Shown in pieces: positions 1 through 8,249 of a stretch of DNA of 64,000 bases. A model generated the notes under the pieces. It worked only from the letters and a program-made list of their open reading frames with translations. It did not search any database and had not been told where the DNA came from. Numbering within the stretch: position 1 is the stretch's first letter; each line of letters begins with the position of its first letter. Source of the stretch: Methyloversatilis universalis EHg5 (lineage in GTDB: Bacteria; Pseudomonadota; Gammaproteobacteria; Burkholderiales; Rhodocyclaceae). The DNA is taken from positions 2,373,229 through 2,437,228 of the forward strand of contig NZ_KB900539.1 of the NCBI RefSeq assembly GCF_000378945.1. The letters run 5' to 3'. Position numbers and translations under genes: made by a program.

Positions 1-290
1 GGGTGCGGCGTATCGGCCTCGCCACCGTAGCCGCGGGTCACGATCAGCGGCCGGTAGCCGCGCGCGCTCAGTTCGCGCGCCAGATGCAGCGTGAGCGGCG
101 TCTTGCCTGCGCCGCCGGCGATGATATTGCCGACCACCACCACCGGCACCGGCAGGCGGGTGCTTCGGAGCAGGCCGGCGGCAAAGGCCGCGCGGCGGAC
201 GGCCGCCACGAGACCGAACAGCATGGAAAGCGGCCACAGCAGCCAGGCAGCGATGCCACGGCTGCGCCACAGCGCAGGCGCGCTGTTCAT
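1..290 (-). CDS. lpxK: Tetraacyldisaccharide 4'-kinase, N-terminal part
   Basis: LpxK phosphorylates the 4' position of the lipid A disaccharide precursor at the inner membrane. Only the first 96 codons are here, because the gene runs off the left edge. An N-terminal hydrophobic stretch (about residues 14-32) is followed by the characteristic P-loop GNIIAGGAGKTPLT (about residues 54-67) and then VTRGYGG, both typical of LpxK. The ATG overlaps the stop of the upstream exbD gene as ATGA, which implies translational coupling in an exbB-exbD-lpxK operon, an order common in betaproteobacteria. Confidence 0.93.
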   Translation of the reverse strand, partial: MNSAPALWRSRGIAAWLLWPLSMLFGLVAAVRRAAFAAGLLRSTRLPVPVVVVGNIIAGGAGKTPLTLHLARELSARGYRPLIVTRGYGGEADTPH

Positions 291-715
291 CGGCCGCCGG
301 ACGCGTCCGACTGGGTGGCGAATGAAATGCCGGCGATGCCGGCCCGCTGGGCCGCCTGCATCACGTCGATGGACGACTGCAGACGCGCATCGCGGTCGGA
401 TGAAATGATGACCACCGGATCCTTGCGGCCCGCCGCCGCCCGGCCCAGCGCCTCGGCCAGCGCGTCGCTGCCGCGGCCGGCCACCGGCTGGCGGTTGATC
501 AGGATTTCGCCGCGCGCGGTGATGAGCACGTTGATTTCGCGGTCGTTCGCCTGCGACTCCGGCGCCTCGGCGCTGGGCAGCGTGATCTCCAGGCCGGCAG
601 TCTTCGAATACGTGGTGGTCACCATCAGGAAGATGAGGATGACCAGCAGCACATCGATCAGCGGGATCAGATTGATTTCGAGCTCTTCGCGCCCGCGGCC
701 GCGTCGGAAATTCAT
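287..715 (-). CDS. exbD: ExbD/TolR biopolymer transport protein (first copy)
   Basis: This is a 142-aa inner-membrane subunit of a TonB- or Tol-type energising complex. It has a short cytoplasmic N-terminus, then the family signature EINLIPLIDVLLVILIFLMV (about residues 13-32), which carries the conserved proton-path Asp. A periplasmic domain follows, including ALGRAAAGRKDPVVIISSD. It sits 9 bp downstream of exbB and overlaps lpxK by 4 bp. A second ExbB/ExbD pair lies beside tonB at 9394-10588, so this pair may serve the Tol-like or general role, but that split is inference. Confidence 0.93.
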   Translation of the reverse strand: MNFRRGRGREELEINLIPLIDVLLVILIFLMVTTTYSKTAGLEITLPSAEAPESQANDREINVLITARGEILINRQPVAGRGSDALAEALGRAAAGRKDPVVIISSDRDARLQSSIDVMQAAQRAGIAGISFATQSDASGGR

Positions 716-724
716 CGCCGGCCC

Positions 725-1336
725 TTACTTCGCTGCACGCTCGCCGTGCACCACCTCGACCAGCTTCACCGCCTGCTGCTCCATATCGACCACGAAGTCG
801 TCGACCCGGCCACGGAAGTAGCGGTGGAAGATGAGCGCCGGAATCGCCACCAGCAGGCCGAAGCCGGTGTTGTACAGCGCGATCGAGATGCCGCTGGCCA
901 GCTGTTGCGGATTGCTGCCGGTGGCGGTCTGCGAGCCGAAGATTTCGATCATGCCCACCACGGTGCCGAACAGGCCCATCAGCGGCGCCGCGGCGGCGAT
1001 GGTGCCCAGCGTGTTCAGATAGCGCTCCAGGAAGTGCGCCACCGCGCGGCCTTCTTCCTCGATTGCTTCCTTCATGACTTCGCGGGTGGCGCGCACATTG
1101 CGCAGGCCGGCTGCGAACACCCGGCCGAGCGGCGAGTGCGCGGCGACGCGGCGTATCATGTCCGGGTCGGGCTGCCTGCCCTTGAGATCGGTCAGGATGG
1201 ATTCCAGCAGCGCATCCGGCACCACCTTGCTGCGGCGCAGACTGGCGAGGCGTTCGATGATCAGCGCGACGGCGATGACGGAAGCCGCGATCAGCGGCCA
1301 GATCGGCCAACCGGCCGCGCGGATGATGTCGAACAC
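725..1336 (-). CDS. exbB: MotA/TolQ/ExbB proton channel protein (first copy)
   Basis: This is a 203-aa inner-membrane proton channel subunit that partners ExbD. I chose the GTG at 1336 because AAAGGAAA lies just upstream and the protein then begins MFDIIRAAGWPIWPLI, like known family members. The open frame continues upstream to 1522 but that extension looks non-coding. There are three membrane segments: about residues 8-28, the region APLMGLFGTVVGMIEIF, and the stretch from GISIALYNTGFGLLVAIPAL. The last two form the MotA/TolQ/ExbB domain. First gene of the exbB-exbD-lpxK operon. Confidence 0.93.
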   Translation of the reverse strand: MFDIIRAAGWPIWPLIAASVIAVALIIERLASLRRSKVVPDALLESILTDLKGRQPDPDMIRRVAAHSPLGRVFAAGLRNVRATREVMKEAIEEEGRAVAHFLERYLNTLGTIAAAAPLMGLFGTVVGMIEIFGSQTATGSNPQQLASGISIALYNTGFGLLVAIPALIFHRYFRGRVDDFVVDMEQQAVKLVEVVHGERAAK

Positions 1337-1430
1337 GTGCGCTTTCCTTCGCTGAACAAGCCGCGAAATGTAGCCTGAGCGGATACGGGGCGGCAACCCT
1401 GCCGAAGCGCTGTTCGAAGGCCTGCCAGGG

Positions 1431-1453
1431 TTATCCACAGAAATTGTGGATAA
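1431..1453. promoter_or_regulatory. Inverted pair of perfect DnaA boxes
   Basis: TTATCCACA (1431-1439) and its exact inverse TGTGGATAA (1445-1453) are separated by five bases. Both halves match the DnaA-box consensus TTATNCACA. The pair lies between the divergent exbB and xseA genes, and an AT-rich stretch follows at about 1497-1534. It could be a DnaA-responsive operator or a titration site. There is no dnaA, dnaN or gidA gene nearby, so I do not call it the origin. Confidence 0.6.
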
Positions 1454-1588
1454 CTGTGTGGGTTTCGTCTGGGCGGATACGCTAAACCGCCCGCCGAAAA
1501 GATTTTTTCTTACGCCGATCAAAAATTAAGCTTCGATGACAGCCGGGTCGGACACGTCACCACCCGCGACACACGCGCTACAGATTCC

Positions 1589-2950
1589 ATGTCTTCCGAT
1601 TTTCCGACCACTGCCGCGGACCTGCGCGGAGAAACGTCCGCCATCGCCGTATCCGAGCTCGCGCGACGCGCACGCATCACGCTGGAACGCCAGTTTCCGG
1701 TGCTCTGGGTACGCGGTGAGCTGTCCGGCGTCACCCGCGCGGCCTCCGGCCACCTCTACTTCTCGCTGAAGGACGACGCGGCACAGCTGCGCTGCGTCAT
1801 GTTCCGCAGCCGCAGCCAGCTGCTGCCCTTCGAACCGCGTGCCGGACTGCAGGTTGAGGTGCGCGCCCAGGTTTCGCTGTACGAACCGCGCGGCGACTTC
1901 CAGCTCACGGTGGACGCGATGCGTCAGGCCGGTGTCGGCGGGCTGTTCGAAGCTTTCCTGCGCCTGAAGGCGAAGCTGGAGGCGGAAGGCCTGTTCGACG
2001 CCGCGCGCAAGCGGCCGCTGCCGCCGCTGCCGGCCCGCATCGCGGTGGTCACCTCACCCTCGGCCGCCGCACTGCGCGATGTGCTGGCCACGCTGGCGCG
2101 ACGCGCCCCGCACGTCGAACTCGTGCTCGTGCCCTGTCTTGTACAGGGCGTCGAGGCGCCGGCACGGATCGCCGCCGCGCTGGCCGCCGCCGGCCGCTGT
2201 GATGCGGATCTGGTACTGCTGGTACGCGGCGGCGGATCGGCCGAAGACCTGGCGGCCTTCAACGACGAGCGTGTGGCGCGCGCCATCGCCGCCTGCCCGC
2301 TGCCGGTGGTGAGCGGCGTCGGTCACGAGACCGATTTTTCGATTGCCGATTTCGTGGCCGATCTGCGCGCCGCCACACCGACCGCCGCGGCCGAAATCGT
2401 CAGCACCGGCCACGTCGATGCCGCGCGCCGGCTGCACGCGCTGGCCGAACGGCTGGGCCGCGCGCAGCGCGACCGGCTGGACCGGCTCGGACGCCGGCTG
2501 GACGATCTGGCCGAGCGCCTGCATGCGCCGGCACGTCAGCTCGCGCTCGCCCGCGAGCGGCTGGACGCGCTGCACGGCCGGATGCGCCGCGCCGGGGCCA
2601 GTCAGCTCCGGCAGGCACAGAACCGGACCGAAGGTCTGACGCTGCGGCTGCGCGGCAGCCGGCCGGCGCTGGACATGCGGCGGGCCGGACTGGCCCGGCT
2701 GCGGGATCATCTGCAGCAGGCGGCAGGCAGCCACCTGGACGACGCCCGCCAGCGACTGCGGCTGGCAGCGGCCCAGCTCGGTCAGCTCGATCCGGGCGCC
2801 GTGCTGTCGCGCGGCTATGCGCTGGTGCGCGACAGCGAAGGCCGCATCGTGCGTGACGCGGCCAGCCTGACGGTCGGCCAGCCGGTGCGGCTGCAGTTCG
2901 GCCAGGGCGGCGCCGACGCCGATATCACCCGGCTGAGGGATAAGGACTGA
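1589..2950 (+). CDS. xseA: Exodeoxyribonuclease VII large subunit
   Basis: XseA is the catalytic subunit of the single-strand exonuclease VII (with XseB), which acts in mismatch repair and degrades single-stranded DNA. The 453-aa length is normal. An N-terminal OB-fold (about residues 15-120, with RGELSGVTRAASGHLYFSLK) is followed by the exonuclease domain. That domain carries VVTSPSAAALRDVL (about 151), GGGSAEDLAAFNDE (about 213-226) and GHETDFSIADFVAD (about 246-259), then a long helical arm and a C-terminal LSRGYALV. xseB is not adjacent. The ATG at 1589 lies 67 bp after the AT-rich stretch. Confidence 0.97.
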   Translation: MSSDFPTTAADLRGETSAIAVSELARRARITLERQFPVLWVRGELSGVTRAASGHLYFSLKDDAAQLRCVMFRSRSQLLPFEPRAGLQVEVRAQVSLYEPRGDFQLTVDAMRQAGVGGLFEAFLRLKAKLEAEGLFDAARKRPLPPLPARIAVVTSPSAAALRDVLATLARRAPHVELVLVPCLVQGVEAPARIAAALAAAGRCDADLVLLVRGGGSAEDLAAFNDERVARAIAACPLPVVSGVGHETDFSIADFVADLRAATPTAAAEIVSTGHVDAARRLHALAERLGRAQRDRLDRLGRRLDDLAERLHAPARQLALARERLDALHGRMRRAGASQLRQAQNRTEGLTLRLRGSRPALDMRRAGLARLRDHLQQAAGSHLDDARQRLRLAAAQLGQLDPGAVLSRGYALVRDSEGRIVRDAASLTVGQPVRLQFGQGGADADITRLRDKD

Positions 2951-3006
2951 AAGAGACTGAAAAGGACAGAAAGCGTACGCACCGCGAACTGAGGGCTGAA
3001 ACCGCC

Positions 3007-3035
3007 TTGTACTCGAAACACACCCGACCTAAACT
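3007..3035 (+). promoter_or_regulatory. Likely sigma-70 promoter of sodB
   Basis: TTGTAC (3007-3012) and TAAACT (3030-3035) are separated by 17 bp and lie 43 bp upstream of the sodB start codon. The site falls in the short gap after xseA, so sodB can be transcribed independently. I saw no clear Fur box in this gap. Confidence 0.5.
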
Positions 3036-3077
3036 CTCGCCCTTGCATTGAACCGACTGACCGGGAGAACAAACAAT

Positions 3078-3665
3078 ATGGAACACACCCTGCCCCCCCT
3101 GCCGTACGCACTCGACGCACTGGCTCCGCACATTTCGCGCGAAACCCTGGAATTCCACTACGGCAAGCATCACCAGGCCTACGCCACCAATCTGAACAAT
3201 CTGGTCAAGGGCACCGAATACGAAGCGCTCGACCTCGAAGCCATCATCAAGAAGGCACCGGTCGGCGGCGTGTTCAACAACTCGGCCCAGGTGTGGAACC
3301 ACACCTTCTTCTGGAACAGCATGAAGCCGGCCGGCGGCGGCGCACCGACCGGTGCACTGGCTGCAGCCATCGATGCCAAGTGGGGCAGCTTCGACGAGTT
3401 CAAGAAGGCGTTCAAGACCTCGGCCGTCGGCAACTTCGGCTCCGGCTGGACCTGGCTGGTCAAGAAGGCTGACGGCTCGCTGGACATCGTGAACACCTCC
3501 GGCGCCGGCACCCCGCTGACCTCGGACGCCAAGGCCCTGCTGACCATCGACGTGTGGGAACACGCCTACTACATCGACTACCGCAACCGTCGTCCGGACT
3601 TCGTCGACACCTTCCTCGCCAGCCTGGCGAACTGGGACTTCGCCGCCGCGAACTTCGCGGGCTGA
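3078..3665 (+). CDS. sodB: Superoxide dismutase, Fe/Mn family
   Basis: This cytoplasmic enzyme converts superoxide to oxygen and hydrogen peroxide. The 195-aa protein starts at the ATG after GGGAGAACAAACAAT; upstream in-frame codons are not needed. Metal-ligand segments are visible: [12 protein letters not shown] (first His), [11 protein letters not shown] (second His), and [13 protein letters not shown] (Asp and third His). The sequence resembles iron-type bacterial SODs, but iron versus manganese cannot be decided with certainty by eye. It is a single-gene unit ending at a strong intrinsic terminator. Confidence 0.97.
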   Translation: MEHTLPPLPYALDALAPHISRETLEFHYGKHHQAYATNLNNLVKGTEYEALDLEAIIKKAPVGGVFNNSAQVWNHTFFWNSMKPAGGGAPTGALAAAIDAKWGSFDEFKKAFKTSAVGNFGSGWTWLVKKADGSLDIVNTSGAGTPLTSDAKALLTIDVWEHAYYIDYRNRRPDFVDTFLASLANWDFAAANFAG

Positions 3666-3729
3666 GCTGCCGGCTGCGGAAGTCGCTGAACGATTCCGCA
3701 CACTGCCGTCCCCGGACGGCATGAACGAC

Positions 3730-3768
3730 GCGCTGCACGGTACATTCGCCTGCAGCGCGTTTTTCTTT
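3730..3768 (+). terminator. Rho-independent terminator after sodB
   Basis: A perfect 8-bp stem GCGCTGCA (3730-3737) / TGCAGCGC (3751-3758) with a 13-nt loop is followed directly by GTTTTTCTTT. Confidence 0.85.
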
Positions 3769-3834
3769 GCAGCCGGGCGAAACGCACCGTGACTTGCACG
3801 GTCGGAATGCTGTCAACGCACAGGGAGAAACGCC

Positions 3835-4224
3835 ATGTCGCAATGGAGAAAAGCCGGCCCGAACGAAACCTTCACGCCGGAAGAGATCGATGCCCGCCTG
3901 AAGGCGGAACTGCCGAAGTGGTATTACGAAGACGGCTGGATACGCCGCAAGTACAAGACCAGCGGCTGGAAGGGCACGCTGATGGTGGTCAATACGGTCG
4001 GCCATCTGGCCGAGGCCGCTTTCCATCATCCGGATCTCACGGTGTCCTATGCCTTCGTGATCGTGAAACTGGTGAACCACGAAGCCAAGGGCGTGACCGA
4101 GCGCGACTTCCAGCTGGCAAAGAAGATCGAGGACGTCATCATGTGGCAGCCGGGTGCGGAAGAAGGCAGCGCGCTGGCCGGCACGCCGGACGACCCGCGC
4201 TTCAAGTACATCAAGTACGACTGA
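3835..4224 (+). CDS. Pterin-4a-carbinolamine dehydratase family protein
   Basis: This 129-aa protein belongs to the PCD/DCoH (PhhB) family, which dehydrates 4a-hydroxytetrahydropterins. The family's catalytic pattern is complete: EAAFHHPDLTVSY, then AFVIVKLVNH and EAKGVTERD, which fits E-x3-H-H-P-x5-Y-x9-H-x8-D. No phenylalanine hydroxylase gene is next door, so the physiological pterin is unclear. In an H4MPT-using methylotroph a pterin other than biopterin is possible, but that is inference. The start ATG follows GGGAGAA. The next gene begins 20 bp downstream. Confidence 0.9.
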   Translation: MSQWRKAGPNETFTPEEIDARLKAELPKWYYEDGWIRRKYKTSGWKGTLMVVNTVGHLAEAAFHHPDLTVSYAFVIVKLVNHEAKGVTERDFQLAKKIEDVIMWQPGAEEGSALAGTPDDPRFKYIKYD

Positions 4225-4244
4225 CAGCCGGACGCGGAGGCCGT

Positions 4245-5429
4245 TTGACCTACACCGGCTTGCGCATCGCGCGCCACGCGGCGATCGCCGACATCGACGC
4301 CGCCGCGTGGAACGCGCTGGGCGGCGGTCATGCGACGCTGTCGCACGCCTTTCTCGACGCGCTGGAGTCGTCCGGCTGCGTCAGCGCCGACACTGGCTGG
4401 CAGCCGGACCATCTGGCGCTGTACGACGGCGACACGCTGGTGGCCGCCCTGCCCGGCTATCTGAAGTCGCACAGCTACGGCGAGTACGTGTTCGACTGGG
4501 CGTGGGCGGAAGCGCTGGAACGCACCGGCCGCAGCTATTACCCGAAACAGCTGTCCGCCATCCCCTACACCCCGGTGCCCGGCCCCCGGCTGCTGGCCCG
4601 CGACAACGCGGCCCGCACCCGACTGGTCGATGCCTGGCTGCAGCAGGCCGAAAGCTCGGGTCTGTCGTCCGCCCACCTGCTGTTTCCGGATGCGGTATCG
4701 CTGGCCGCGTTGCGCGACCGGCCCGGCCTGCTGCTGCGCGAATCGGTGCAGTTCCACTGGCACAACGCCGGCTACGCCGACTACGAGGCCTTCCTGGCGA
4801 CGCTGAGCAGGGACAAGCGCAAGAAGATCCGCCAGGAGCGGCACCGGGTGTGCGATGCCGGCATCACGCTAAGGCGGGTGGACGGTGCCGACCTGGATGA
4901 CGCGGCGCTGGCGCTGTTCATCGCCTGCTACCGCAACACCTACCGGGTGCGCGGACAGCGGCCCTATCTCAACGCACGCTTCTTCGAAACGCTGCGCAGC
5001 CGCATACCCTCGTCACTGATGATGGTGATCGCGTCGCGCAACGGACATGACATCGCGTGCGCACTGAGCCTGCGCGACGACAGGCGGCTGTACGGCCGCT
5101 GGTGGGGAGAGATGGAATACGTGCCCTGTCTGCATTTCGAGGCCTGCTACCACCAGGGCATCGAATACGCGATCGAGCGCGGACTGGAGGCTTTCGAAGG
5201 GGGTGCCCAGGGCGAGCACAAGATGGCGCGCGGCTTTGAGCCGGTGCGCACCGCGTCGGCGCACTGGCTGCGCGACGCGGATTTCGCGGATGCCGTGGCG
5301 CGCTACCTGCAGAGGGAGCGCGCCGGCATGGCACTGCATATCAACGAGCTTGAGGAACGCACCCCGTACCGGGACGGCGGCCGGGCCACCGTCGGGCAGG
5401 AGGGCGTCGGGCTCGCCGATCTTCAGTAA
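4245..5429 (+). CDS. GNAT-fold protein, peptidogalycan/DUF482-like
   Basis: This 394-aa protein resembles the family once annotated as 'peptidogalycan biosynthesis' (DUF482), with a duplicated GNAT/FemAB-like fold; the substrate is unknown. The TTG at 4245 is preferred because GCGGAGG sits 4-11 bases upstream and the upstream in-frame extension would overlap the dehydratase gene. Recognisable stretches are [54 protein letters not shown] and [18 protein letters not shown]. It is probably co-transcribed with the dehydratase and its 3' end overlaps convergent ppa by 7 bp. Confidence 0.85.
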   Translation: MTYTGLRIARHAAIADIDAAAWNALGGGHATLSHAFLDALESSGCVSADTGWQPDHLALYDGDTLVAALPGYLKSHSYGEYVFDWAWAEALERTGRSYYPKQLSAIPYTPVPGPRLLARDNAARTRLVDAWLQQAESSGLSSAHLLFPDAVSLAALRDRPGLLLRESVQFHWHNAGYADYEAFLATLSRDKRKKIRQERHRVCDAGITLRRVDGADLDDAALALFIACYRNTYRVRGQRPYLNARFFETLRSRIPSSLMMVIASRNGHDIACALSLRDDRRLYGRWWGEMEYVPCLHFEACYHQGIEYAIERGLEAFEGGAQGEHKMARGFEPVRTASAHWLRDADFADAVARYLQRERAGMALHINELEERTPYRDGGRATVGQEGVGLADLQ

Positions 5430-5971
5430 TTCGGCTTGTCTTCGGCCTGCTGGTAACGCTCGACGCCCGCCATGATTTCCTTCTTGGCGTCCTCGATGTC
5501 ACCCCAGCCCTGGACCTTCACGAACTTGCCCGGCTCGAGATCCTTGTAGTGCTCGAAGAAGTGCGAAATCTGGTCCAGCAGGATCTGCGGCAGGTCGCGC
5601 GGGCTCTGCACCGAGCGGTACATCGGGGTGAGCTTGTCCACCGGCACGGCCAGCAGCTTCGCATCCTCACCGGCCTCATCGACCATCTTCAGCATGCCGA
5701 TCGGGCGGCAGCGCACGACCACGCCCGGCGGCAGCGCGAACTGCGACATCACCAGCACGTCGACCGGATCGCCGTCGCCAGCGATGGTGTGCGGAATGTA
5801 GCCGTAGTTGCACGGGTAGTGCATGGCGGTCGACATGAAGCGGTCGACGAAAACAGCGCCCGACTCCTTGTCCACTTCGTACTTGACCGGGTCCGAATGC
5901 ATCGGGATTTCGATCACAACGTTGAAATCGTTGGGCAGATCCTTGCCCGACGGAACTCGTTCCAGACCCAT
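5423..5971 (-). CDS. ppa: Inorganic pyrophosphatase
   Basis: Soluble family I pyrophosphatase hydrolysing PPi to two phosphates, which drives biosynthetic reactions. The 182-aa length is typical of the hexameric bacterial enzyme. Key segments are [20 protein letters not shown] and the signature [10 protein letters not shown] with its metal-binding aspartates, plus an acidic and lysine-rich C-terminal helix ([13 protein letters not shown]). It ends 7 bp inside the convergent GNAT-fold gene and starts 27 bp from the end of the CDF transporter on the same strand. Confidence 0.97.
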   Translation of the reverse strand: MGLERVPSGKDLPNDFNVVIEIPMHSDPVKYEVDKESGAVFVDRFMSTAMHYPCNYGYIPHTIAGDGDPVDVLVMSQFALPPGVVVRCRPIGMLKMVDEAGEDAKLLAVPVDKLTPMYRSVQSPRDLPQILLDQISHFFEHYKDLEPGKFVKVQGWGDIEDAKKEIMAGVERYQQAEDKPNY

Positions 5972-5998
5972 GTCTCGCTCCTTGTGAAAAGCCCGCGA

Positions 5999-7054
5999 TT
6001 ATAGCGATTGTTGCGGCGCAACAGAAGAATCGTGTCGCAACCTGAGGTCAAGCGTCACATGCGCCAGCGCCGGTTCGGCTTCCAGCAGTGCGCGCAGTCG
6101 CTCGGGATCATGCGCCGGTCCGGCCTCCACCGTCAGCGACAGCGCGTGGCGTCCGGGCGCCAGCAGCCACAGATGCAGGTCCAGTGTCGCCCCGCCCCAG
6201 TGTTCGACATGGGCATGCACCGCGCGCGCCACCGGTCCACCGATCTGCCTGTCCAGCAGCACCGAGGCGCTGTCGCGTGCCAGCTGCCAGGCCCAGCGCA
6301 GGATGAGCAGGCCGCCGGCCGCCGCCACGATCGGGTCCAGCCAGTCCATGCCGGCCCACTTGCCCGCCAGCAGCGCACCGATGGCGGCAATCGAGGTCAG
6401 CGCGTCGGCCAGCACATGCAGATAGGCGGCGCGCAGATTGTGATCGTGGTGATGGTGATGGTGATGGTGCCCTTCACCTTCATGATCATGACCGTGATGG
6501 TCCTGCCCCCGCTCCGGCTCGCCGTGGTGATGCGAGCCGTGCCCGTCGCGTCCGTGCAGCAGCCAGGCACTGACCAGATTGACCGCCAGACCGATCAGCG
6601 CCACCACCAGCGCCTCCTCGTGCTGGATCGCATGCGGCGCATGCAGCCGGCTGGCCGCCTCGAACAGCATGAACACCGCCACGCCGGCCAGCAGCAGGCT
6701 GGAGGTGTAGCTGGCCAGATAGGACACCTTGCCCGGACCGAAGCTGTAGAAGGCCTGCCCGGCGTGGCGCCGCATGTAACGGTAGGCATAGGCACTGATG
6801 GCCATCGCCGCGACATGGGTGCCCATATGCCAGCCGTCGGCCAGCAGCGCCATCGAGCCGGACAGATGGCCGGTCACGATTTCCGCAACCATGGCCAGCG
6901 CACTGAGCCACAGAACGTGTTCTATGGCCCGGCCGGACTTTTCCGGGTGGGGCAGGAAATCTGCCCGGTGCACCGGGCAGAACGGCCTGGCGGTGCGATC
7001 CGGGCTGGCAGAGGACGTGTGTCGGGAGGATGTGCGGGAAGGGTGTCGGGTCAT
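5999..7054 (-). CDS. dmeF: Cation diffusion facilitator, DmeF-like metal exporter
   Basis: This 351-aa inner-membrane antiporter of the CDF family probably exports Co2+/Ni2+ or Zn2+. The metal-site motifs LLADGWHMGTH (TM2) and VLADALTSIAAIGALL (TM5) are present, and the cytoplasmic loop between them is extremely His-rich with a run of eight His (about residues 198-205). An N-terminal cytoplasmic extension with HRADFLPHP and the overall length match DmeF better than ZitB or FieF, so the symbol is tentative. The start ATG at 7054 leaves 133 bp to hemP, which holds a Fur-controlled promoter on the other strand. Confidence 0.85.
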   Translation of the reverse strand: MTRHPSRTSSRHTSSASPDRTARPFCPVHRADFLPHPEKSGRAIEHVLWLSALAMVAEIVTGHLSGSMALLADGWHMGTHVAAMAISAYAYRYMRRHAGQAFYSFGPGKVSYLASYTSSLLLAGVAVFMLFEAASRLHAPHAIQHEEALVVALIGLAVNLVSAWLLHGRDGHGSHHHGEPERGQDHHGHDHEGEGHHHHHHHHDHNLRAAYLHVLADALTSIAAIGALLAGKWAGMDWLDPIVAAAGGLLILRWAWQLARDSASVLLDRQIGGPVARAVHAHVEHWGGATLDLHLWLLAPGRHALSLTVEAGPAHDPERLRALLEAEPALAHVTLDLRLRHDSSVAPQQSL

Positions 7055-7125
7055 GGCGGGATTGTAGGCGTTCGCACGCCGGACGCCGCGTTTGCAGATT
7101 CTTGCGCTGGCTCAAACCGGAGTGC

Positions 7126-7170
7126 TTGACAGGCCTTCCACACTATGAATTAATGCGAACCATTCTCATT
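7126..7170 (+). promoter_or_regulatory. Fur-controlled promoter of hemP-bfd
   Basis: TTGACA (7126-7131) is followed after 17 bp by ATTAAT (7149-7154) as -10. A Fur-box-like 19-mer AATGCGAACCATTCTCATT (7152-7170) overlaps the -10 and the start region. Repression by Fe-Fur is inferred from this arrangement and from the downstream hemP. Confidence 0.75.
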
Positions 7171-7187
7171 CCTATGATTATTGCCGA

Positions 7188-7373
7188 ATGTCGCAGTCTC
7201 CCAGCACCCAGCCAGCCGCGCCCAGCCCGCGTCCGGTTGCCGAGCTCGTGCAGCGACCCGCACTCGACTCCACCACCCTGCTTGCAGGCCAGAAGCAGGT
7301 GGCGATCCGGCACGGCGACGAGCTCTATTCGCTGCGTCTGACCCGCAACGGCAAACTCATCCTGACCAAGTAG
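7188..7373 (+). CDS. hemP: Hemin uptake protein HemP
   Basis: This 61-aa protein of the HemP/HmuP family sits at the head of heme-uptake loci. The conserved C-terminal pattern is clear: LLAGQKQVAIRHGDELYSLR followed by LTRNGKLILTK. In some bacteria HmuP acts as a regulator needed for heme-receptor expression; which role applies here is unknown. It begins 18 bp after the Fur box and ends 6 bp before bfd. The N-terminal 25 residues are Pro/Ala-rich and low complexity. Confidence 0.92.
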   Translation: MSQSPSTQPAAPSPRPVAELVQRPALDSTTLLAGQKQVAIRHGDELYSLRLTRNGKLILTK

Positions 7374-7379
7374 GACGAC

Positions 7380-7595
7380 ATGTACATCTGTCTGTGCGAA
7401 CCCGTGACCGACCGTGACATCCGAACCGCCGTTCAGACCGGCTGCCGTACCTTGCGCGACGTGGCCGGCCAGCTCGGCTGCTGCCGGGACTGCGGACGCT
7501 GCGCCAAGGCGGCGAAGGAAGTGATCGACGCCACGCGTGCCGAAATGAGGCCGATTCGGTTGCAGCGCAACACCCAGCCTGCGATGGCCGCCTGA
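7380..7595 (+). CDS. bfd: Bacterioferritin-associated ferredoxin
   Basis: This 71-aa [2Fe-2S] protein reduces bacterioferritin to release stored iron. The four cluster cysteines are in the usual places: MYICLCEPVT (two Cys) and LGCCRDCGRCAK. The fold's basic surface follows. It lies in the Fur-controlled hemP-bfd pair and directly precedes bfr, which fits induction under iron starvation to mobilise ferritin iron. The C-terminal tail after residue about 55 is longer than in short Bfd proteins and looks disordered. Confidence 0.95.
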   Translation: MYICLCEPVTDRDIRTAVQTGCRTLRDVAGQLGCCRDCGRCAKAAKEVIDATRAEMRPIRLQRNTQPAMAA

Positions 7596-7634
7596 AAATC
7601 GGACACCGGCGGACGCACAGCGCTCATGACAGCC

Positions 7635-7681
7635 TAAAATCCGGTCAGGCGTCACCGTTTGTGGCACCGCCTGACTGGGAG
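7635..7681 (+). promoter_or_regulatory. bfr leader: possible -10 and hairpin next to the RBS
   Basis: TAAAAT (7635-7640) could be a -10 box for bfr. Directly after it, GTCAGGCG (7644-7651) pairs perfectly with CGCCTGAC (7668-7675), and the second arm abuts the ribosome binding site TGGGAG. The hairpin could tune bfr translation. Experimental support is lacking. Confidence 0.45.
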
Positions 7682-7688
7682 AATCCAA

Positions 7689-8168
7689 ATGAAGGGCGAC
7701 AAGAAGGTTCTGCAGTACCTGAACAAGCAGCTGGTCAATGAACTGACCGCGATCAACCAGTACTTCCTGCATGCACGCATGTACAAGAACTGGGGGCTGA
7801 ACAAGCTCGGCGACCACGAGTATCACGAGTCGATCGAGGAAATGAAGCATGCGGATCTGCTGATCGAACGCATCCTGATGCTCGACGGACTGCCCAATCT
7901 GCAGGATCTGCACAAGCTGCTGATCGGCGAGAACGTGCCGGAAATGCTGGGCGGCGACCTGAAGGTCGAACAGCTGTCGCATGCAACGCTCAAGGAAGCC
8001 ATCGCCTGCAGCGAAACCGCGGGTGATTATGTGTCGCGTGACCTGTTCCGCAAGATTCTCGCCGACACCGAAGAACACATCGACTGGCTGGAAACCCAGC
8101 TGGACCTGATCGACAAGATGGGACTGCAGAACTACACGCAGTCCGCCATGGGAGAACTCGGCAGCTGA
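7689..8168 (+). CDS. bfr: Bacterioferritin
   Basis: This 159-aa iron-storage protein forms a 24-subunit shell. The ATG at 7689 follows GGGAG, and the protein begins [20 protein letters not shown] as expected. Ferroxidase-centre residues are in [30 protein letters not shown] and [14 protein letters not shown] Met in ERILMLDG matches the heme-ligand Met52 of classical bacterioferritin, so heme binding between subunits is likely. It follows bfd by 93 bp, and its leader has its own candidate promoter and hairpin. Confidence 0.96.
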   Translation: MKGDKKVLQYLNKQLVNELTAINQYFLHARMYKNWGLNKLGDHEYHESIEEMKHADLLIERILMLDGLPNLQDLHKLLIGENVPEMLGGDLKVEQLSHATLKEAIACSETAGDYVSRDLFRKILADTEEHIDWLETQLDLIDKMGLQNYTQSAMGELGS

Positions 8169-8175
8169 TGCACCG

Positions 8176-8249
8176 GGCGGTTTCGTACTGAACTGCCCGC
8201 GCCCCGCCATCCAGCGGGGTCATGCAACACCGGACGATACGAAACCGCC
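8176..8249 (+). repeat. Long inverted repeat with nested hairpin between bfr and the tonB group
   Basis: GGCGGTTTCGTA (8176-8187) is the exact reverse complement of TACGAAACCGCC (8238-8249). Inside lies a second stem CCCCGC (8202-8207) / GCGGGG (8214-8219). The outer arm ends one base before the ATG of the 65-aa ORF. There is no T-tract, so a pause, processing or translation-control structure is more likely than a terminator. Confidence 0.6.

Noticed and set aside
1431..1534. Chromosomal origin of replication
   Set aside because: There are only two DnaA boxes and no dnaA, dnaN, parAB or gidA nearby, so oriC is not supported.
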